Shown here piece by piece: positions 60,113-64,000 of a DNA stretch of 64,000 nt (position 1 is its first letter; every line of letters starts with the position of its first letter). The notes under the pieces were generated by a model that had not been told where the DNA came from, searched no databases, and saw nothing but the letters and a program-made list of their open reading frames with translations. The stretch spans positions 1 to 64,000 of the forward strand of contig CAWBOY010000003.1 of NCBI GenBank assembly GCA_963790585.1. The letters run 5' to 3'. This DNA is from CAWBOY01 sp963790585 (GTDB lineage: Bacteria > Planctomycetota > Planctomycetia > Gemmatales > Gemmataceae). The position numbers and the translations under genes were made by a program.

Positions 60113-61080
60113 AATATCGCACCTTCGGACGCCTGGGTTGGCAAGTCAGCGAAGTCGGCTACGGCATGTGGGGCCTCGCCGGCTGGACCGGCAGTGACGC
60201 CGACCAAACACGCGCCTCACTGCGGCTTGCCGTCGATCTCGGTTGTACGTTCTTCGACACCGCTTTGGCCTACGGCGACGGTGTAAGCGAGCACGTGTTG
60301 GGTGAATTGGTTCACGCTTATCCGAAGCAAAAGCTTTTTACCGCAACCAAGATACCGCCGAAGAATCGGCGGTGGCCGAGCCAGCGCGGCTTCGCGCTGG
60401 CGGATGTATTTCCACCGGACTATATTCGTTCCTCGGTTGAAGAGAGCCTCAAGAATCTCGGCTTGTCGTCAGTCGATCTGATTCAATTTCACGTCTGGGA
60501 GGATGCCTGGGCCGAGGATGAATCATGGCAACGGGCTGTCAGCGATTTGAAGCGCGAGGGCCTCGTGAAGGCGATTGGCATTAGCATCAATCGGTGGGAA
60601 CCCTCGAATGTCTTGCGCACCCTGAAAACCGGCCAGATTGATGCCGTCCAAGTTATCTACAACATCTTCGATCAAGCGCCCGAGGATGAGTTGTTTCCGC
60701 TCTGCCGCGAGCGCAAAATCGCCGTCATCGCGCGCGTGCCGTTCGACGAGGGAACGTTGACCGGGACGCTGACGCTCGACAGCAAATGGCCCGAGGGCGA
60801 TTGGCGCAACACGTATTTCGTGCCACAAAACCTGAAGTCGAGCGTCGAGCACGCGGAGAAACTGAGGCCCCTCATCCCGCCGGGCATGACCATGGCCGAG
60901 ATGGCGCTGCGCTTCATTCTGTCGAATCCGGACGTGACGACCGTGATCCCCGGAATGCGCAAGCAGGCAAATGTTCGAGCGAACATCGCGGCGAGTGACG
61001 CCGGACCCTTGCCGGCCGATCTGTTGCAAAAACTTCGGTCGCATCGATGGGATCGGACGCCTAGCTCCTGGTCGCAGTGA
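60109..61080 (+). CDS. Aldo/keto reductase, coupled to the glycosyltransferase
   Basis: 323 residues from ATG 60109 in the ATGA overlap. Tetrad: Asp in F-F-D-T-A, Tyr in A-L-A-Y-G-D-G, Lys in T-A-T-K-I and His in I-Q-F-H-V-W. The C-terminal S-N-P-D-V-T-T-V-I-P-G-M cofactor loop is intact. Similar to the 20323 reductase only at family level. Substrate unknown. Confidence 0.9.
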   Translation: MKYRTFGRLGWQVSEVGYGMWGLAGWTGSDADQTRASLRLAVDLGCTFFDTALAYGDGVSEHVLGELVHAYPKQKLFTATKIPPKNRRWPSQRGFALADVFPPDYIRSSVEESLKNLGLSSVDLIQFHVWEDAWAEDESWQRAVSDLKREGLVKAIGISINRWEPSNVLRTLKTGQIDAVQVIYNIFDQAPEDELFPLCRERKIAVIARVPFDEGTLTGTLTLDSKWPEGDWRNTYFVPQNLKSSVEHAEKLRPLIPPGMTMAEMALRFILSNPDVTTVIPGMRKQANVRANIAASDAGPLPADLLQKLRSHRWDRTPSSWSQ

Positions 61081-61102
61081 TTGGGACCGATTCACGAATG
61101 AA

Positions 61103-61178
61103 AGGCTATCCGAAATGTCGCGTCGCCCATCCCAGGGTGCGCTTCGCAGGAGGGGAGACGTAGCTTCTCGGATAGCCT
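61103..61178. repeat. Hairpin AGGCTATCCGAAA / CGGATAGCCT
   Basis: An outer stem of about 10 bp with a 50-base loop containing CAGGGTGCGCTTCGC. It shares the CTATCCGAA motif with the intron-bearing hairpin at 16881. Confidence 0.55.
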
Positions 61179-61214
61179 ATAAAACCGGCCCTGTCGCTTC
61201 GGGAGATCCCCATC

Positions 61215-62384
61215 ATGCCTCCGTATCGCCAACTGGGTTCCATCCCACGCAAGCGCCACACGCTTCACCCGCAGGTTCCGGGGTACAAAAACGAAGGGAT
61301 CCATTACGAAGAGGTCATCACGACCGCGGGCTTCGGCCGGGCCTATAGCATCGCCTATCATCTGCGGCCGCCGACTCGAGTGCGCTCGATCGAGCCGGCG
61401 GGGACAGTCGCCGTCGAACTCGTCGATCAGCCGGTTTTGCGACATCACCACCTCAAGTCCGGCAGGATGAAGCCGCAGGGCGACCCAATCACGGGCCGCG
61501 TGCCGCTGTTCGTCAATGCGGATGTGAGCCTCGCGCGCTGTCGGCCCGTGGCCGAGCAAGCCGAGCTCTTTCGCAATGCCACCGCCGACGAAGTGCTGTT
61601 TATTCACAAAGGGGCCGGCACGCTCTCGACCCAGTTTGGCGTGCTGCCCTTCAAGCCGTATGATTACATCGTCATTCCACACTGCACGACGTATCGCCTC
61701 GATTTCACTCCCGAAGTTCAGCCCGATCTCCTGATCATCGAGTCATCGAACTCGATCCAGTTTCCGCCGCGCTATTTGAATGCCGATGGCCAGCTGCGTC
61801 TCGGCGCCCCGTTCTGCGAGCGCGACTTGCATGGCCCGCGCGAGGCGTTGATTATCAACCGTGAGGAAGATGTTCCGGTCCTTATCAAAGACGGCACACG
61901 CTTGACGCGGTACACGTTGGCTCATCATCCCTTCGACGTCGTCGGCTGGGACGGCTTCGTCTACCCGTTCACCTTCAACGCCGACGACTTCGAACCGATT
62001 ACAGGCACCATCCACCAGCCGCCGCCGATCCATCAGACTTTCGAGGCAACCGGTTTCGTGATTTGCACCTTCGCGCCACGGCTGCTCGATACGCATCCCG
62101 AGGCGATCAAGGTTCCCTATGCCCATTCCAACGTCCAAGCGGACGAGGTGCTCTACTACGTCCGCGGCCAGTTCGGCAGCCGTCGCGGCGTCGAAGTGTC
62201 GTCGTTTACGCTTCACCCACGCGGCATACCGCACGGCCCGCACCCGGGAACGATCGTCGCCAGCAAAAACGTGACGCGCACCGACGAGTTGGCTGTAATG
62301 GTGGATACGATGCGGCCGTTGCAGCTCACGCGCCAAGCGGTGGAAATGGACGATCCGGCCTATCCGATGAGTTGGCTGGAGTAA
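61215..62384 (+). CDS. hmgA: Homogentisate 1,2-dioxygenase-like protein
   Basis: 389 residues. The cupin core with F-T-L-H-P-R-G-I-P-H-G-P-H-P-G carries the metal-binding histidines and D-E-V-L-Y-Y-V-R-G an acidic ligand; H-H-P-F-D-V-V-G-W-D-G-F-V-Y-P matches the family. It would ring-open homogentisate in tyrosine breakdown with Fe(II) and O2. No fumarylacetoacetase or maleylacetoacetate isomerase is nearby, so the pathway role is unproven. It is somewhat shorter than canonical HmgA (about 430-440). Confidence 0.85.
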   Translation: MPPYRQLGSIPRKRHTLHPQVPGYKNEGIHYEEVITTAGFGRAYSIAYHLRPPTRVRSIEPAGTVAVELVDQPVLRHHHLKSGRMKPQGDPITGRVPLFVNADVSLARCRPVAEQAELFRNATADEVLFIHKGAGTLSTQFGVLPFKPYDYIVIPHCTTYRLDFTPEVQPDLLIIESSNSIQFPPRYLNADGQLRLGAPFCERDLHGPREALIINREEDVPVLIKDGTRLTRYTLAHHPFDVVGWDGFVYPFTFNADDFEPITGTIHQPPPIHQTFEATGFVICTFAPRLLDTHPEAIKVPYAHSNVQADEVLYYVRGQFGSRRGVEVSSFTLHPRGIPHGPHPGTIVASKNVTRTDELAVMVDTMRPLQLTRQAVEMDDPAYPMSWLE

Positions 62385-62483
62385 GAGCCTCTCCGAAAAA
62401 GGGAGGGGACGGGCACCATTGTGCGCAGCACCCTTCGGGCCCTTCGGGCAATGGTGCCCGTCCCCTTTTTCGGGAGAGGCTCT
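62384..62483. terminator. 100-bp REP-like hairpin after the dioxygenase gene
   Basis: Outer arms GAGCCTCTCCGAAAAA / TTTTTCGGGAGAGGCTC with one slip, inner arms GGGGACGGGCACCATTG / CAATGGTGCCCGTCCCC, and a CCCTTCGGGC loop. It is the same family as the hairpin split by the intron (16881/18887-18968). A T-run follows the GC stem, so it can also terminate. Confidence 0.85.
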
Positions 62484-62536
62484 AAGCGCGAACTATCTTG
62501 TCAGACGCGCTGTCCAAGGTATAATGCCGAAGGATG

Positions 62537-62610
62537 GTGGGTGTAGCTCAGCTGGTTAGAGCGTCAGATTGTGGATCTGAATGTCGGGGGTTCAAGTCCC
62601 CTCACTCACC
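62537..62610 (+). tRNA. tRNA-His (GTG)
   Basis: The acceptor GTGGGTG pairs with CACTCAC (one G-T). The D-arm is GCTC/GAGC, the anticodon stem TCAGA/TCTGA with loop TTGTGGA gives GTG, and the T-loop is TTCAAGT. G at 62536 supplies the G-1 opposite C73 that is diagnostic of tRNA-His. No CCA is encoded. Confidence 0.96.
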
Positions 62611-62663
62611 CTTGATGCAAATAGCCACAAGTCTCTTACTTGTGGCTATTTTTGTTTCAGGCC

Positions 62664-62834
62664 TCATTTCTCCTTGTCCTCCAAATTAAATTGATGCAGC
62701 AGCCGATGGACGACTGGCGTAAACAGGATACCTGCGGCCAGAATCACTGCCACGCCGCTTTGGAGGGCATGCAGGCCCGAGCAAATTTTGCCGCCCCGAC
62801 GTAGCAGGGCAATCGCATCTAAACGCCTGTTCAT
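62664..62834 (-). CDS. Small protein with one membrane helix, next to tRNA-His
   Basis: 56 residues from ATG 62834; a longer start at 62861 would lie inside the neighbouring IS end. G-V-A-V-I-L-A-A-G-I-L-F-T-P-V-V is one membrane segment. No family recognised; low-confidence gene. Confidence 0.4.
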   Translation of the reverse strand: MNRRLDAIALLRRGGKICSGLHALQSGVAVILAAGILFTPVVHRLLHQFNLEDKEK

Positions 62835-62852
62835 TATTGGCTGTTCAGTTGT

Positions 62853-64000
62853 CAGGGACAAGGTTACTGCGAATGATTCTGGTGGAACGTACCCGTTTCA
62901 CGGAGGAAAAGACTCATGGCGCAGACCCAAGCAACCCCCTTTCTTGCCGCTTTTGCCCAGTTGCAGGATCCACGCATCAACCGTACCAAGCATCACCGAC
63001 TGCTGGACATCCTCTTCATCGCCCTGTGCGCTGTCGTCAGCGGCGCCAACGATTGCGTGGCCATGGAAAAGTTCGCCAAGAGCAAGCGCGTCTGGCTCGA
63101 AAAATTCCTGGATCTGCCCGACCGCGTGCCGTCGCATGACACCTTCGCTCGTGTGTTCGCCGCCCTGGATGGCAAAGCCTTTGTCGAGTGTTTTCTGAGC
63201 TGGGTGACCAGCCTCGAACGGAGTACGTCCGGCCAGGTGGTGGCCATCGACGGCAAGACGGCTCGTGCGACGTTGGATCGAGCCAAGAGCAAGCATCCGC
63301 TTCATGTCGTTAGCGCCTGGGCCACGGAGAACCAATTGCTTTTGGGTCAGGAAGTGGTCGATGACAAATCCAATGAGATCACAGCGATTCCTAAACTGTT
63401 GGAGGTGTTGGAATTGACGGGAGCGATTGTGACTTTGGATGCCATGGGATGTCAGAAAGAGATTGCCAGCAAGATACGAGAAAAGGGAGCCGATTATGTG
63501 CTGGCGGTGAAAGGGAATCAGGAGCATTTGGAGCAGGACATCGTGGAGGCGTTTGCCGCCGTGGACGAGGGTCGTAGCACGGCAACGGTGCAAACGCACA
63601 CGGAGCAGGACAAGGGGCACGGTCGCTTGGAAACGCGCTGGACGCAGACGATGGCGGTACCCAAGACGTTGCGTCATCAGGAGGATTGGCGGGATCTGGT
63701 GAGCATCGCCCGTTGCACGCGTAGCTACCAGGAGGGTGGAGTGGAGAAGTCGGAGGTGCGTTATTTTATAAGCAGCCTGCAACCCAAGGCGAAGCAGATG
63801 GCGGGAGCGATACGGAGTCATTGGGGAGTGGAGAATGGCTTGCATTGGGTGTTGGACATGTATTTTGCGGAGGATCGCAATCGTGCTCGGACGGGCCATG
63901 CGGCAGGGAACCTGGCGTTGTTACGACGCTGGGTCATCTCGTTATTGCGGCAGGACGAATCGACCAAAGGCGGCATCGAGAAGAAGCGCTTGCAAGCAGG
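62853..64000 (+). mobile_element. ISAs1-type insertion sequence, right end outside window
   Basis: A CAGGGACAAGGTTACTGCGA sequence at about 62853 is the likely left terminal repeat, followed 43 bp later by the transposase. The element continues past the window edge, so the right repeat and target duplication cannot be seen. Confidence 0.75.
62916..64000 (+). CDS. ISAs1-family transposase, 3' end outside window
   Basis: ATG 62916, with GGAGG nine bases upstream; the frame is open to the last base. N-terminal F-A-Q-L-Q-D-P-R-I-N-R-T-K-H-H and A-L-C-A-V-V-S-G-A-N-D are characteristic of ISAs1 (DDE_Tnp_ISAs1 plus N-terminal domain). Catalytic D112 (A-I-D-G-K), the second Asp in V-T-L-D-A-M-G and the Glu in H-W-G-V-E-N-G-L-H-W are visible. 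It ends outside the window after about 361 codons. Confidence 0.93.
   Translation, partial: MAQTQATPFLAAFAQLQDPRINRTKHHRLLDILFIALCAVVSGANDCVAMEKFAKSKRVWLEKFLDLPDRVPSHDTFARVFAALDGKAFVECFLSWVTSLERSTSGQVVAIDGKTARATLDRAKSKHPLHVVSAWATENQLLLGQEVVDDKSNEITAIPKLLEVLELTGAIVTLDAMGCQKEIASKIREKGADYVLAVKGNQEHLEQDIVEAFAAVDEGRSTATVQTHTEQDKGHGRLETRWTQTMAVPKTLRHQEDWRDLVSIARCTRSYQEGGVEKSEVRYFISSLQPKAKQMAGAIRSHWGVENGLHWVLDMYFAEDRNRARTGHAAGNLALLRRWVISLLRQDESTKGGIEKKRLQA

Overview
The window looks like a chromosomal segment of a GC-rich planctomycete (Gemmata/Isosphaera-like). I infer this from several zinc-ribbon plus proline-linker plus membrane-helix proteins, secreted HEAT-repeat proteins, an HTTM-domain protein, a YHYH protein, paired RAYT-type transposases and a dense population of long intergenic hairpins. 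No rRNA or other direct phylogenetic marker is present, so the assignment is an inference.

Layout. Positions 1-12,100 are a mobile-element sink. It starts with the 3' end of a large gene ending in a zincin-like toxin domain plus a small partner gene. A composite insertion follows (about 1,484-7,502), bounded by a perfect 22-bp inverted repeat. It holds a RAYT transposase, an IS21-type unit with two extra genes (ParB-like and Cys-rich) and a 975-bp IS with a clean 9-bp target duplication. Next come a truncated secreted gene, a zinc-ribbon membrane protein, an iteron-like repeat array, a small AlpA/primase-type island start, and a second RAYT element that interrupts the primase reading frame and has a duplicated 3' end.

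Positions 13,079-16,872 carry ispC (dxr) and an overlapping, oversized rseP. Just after rseP a bacterial group II intron (16,896-18,886) sits in the stem of a long hairpin; removing it restores the hairpin exactly. Positions 19,028-29,800 (all minus strand) hold a class-V aminotransferase, an aldo/keto reductase, glnE, a Uma2-type protein, miaB and a family-5 solute-binding protein. Positions 30,159-35,744 hold moaE-moaA, a small lipoprotein, a CcsA/HemX-like protein coupled to hemA, a sugar-nucleotide epimerase and a DUF1294 protein.

Positions 35,888-39,771 are a second accessory patch: a putative antitoxin-like protein, a zinc-ribbon protein, a possible nuclease, a tRNA 3'-end remnant and a VapBC-type toxin-antitoxin pair. 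Positions 40,362-54,360 are dominated by secreted proteins: a 933-residue exported protein, two HEAT-repeat proteins, a cell-wall amidase, an S9 peptidase, a Tat-exported amidase and a YHYH protein. Positions 54,903-62,384 hold a lipoprotein alpha/beta hydrolase, an HTTM protein with its partner, a GT4 glycosyltransferase coupled to an aldo/keto reductase, and a homogentisate-dioxygenase-like gene. tRNA-His follows, and an ISAs1-type transposase runs off the right edge.

Two global features stand out. First, at least nine otherwise well-conserved reading frames, including glnE and miaB, are broken by single-base indels with both parts intact. This points to indel errors in the sequence more than to gene decay. 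Second, intergenic regions carry several families of dispersed hairpins. One shares an AAAGGGG-type arm with the RAYT element ends. Another is an exactly 108-bp element present twice in opposite orientation.
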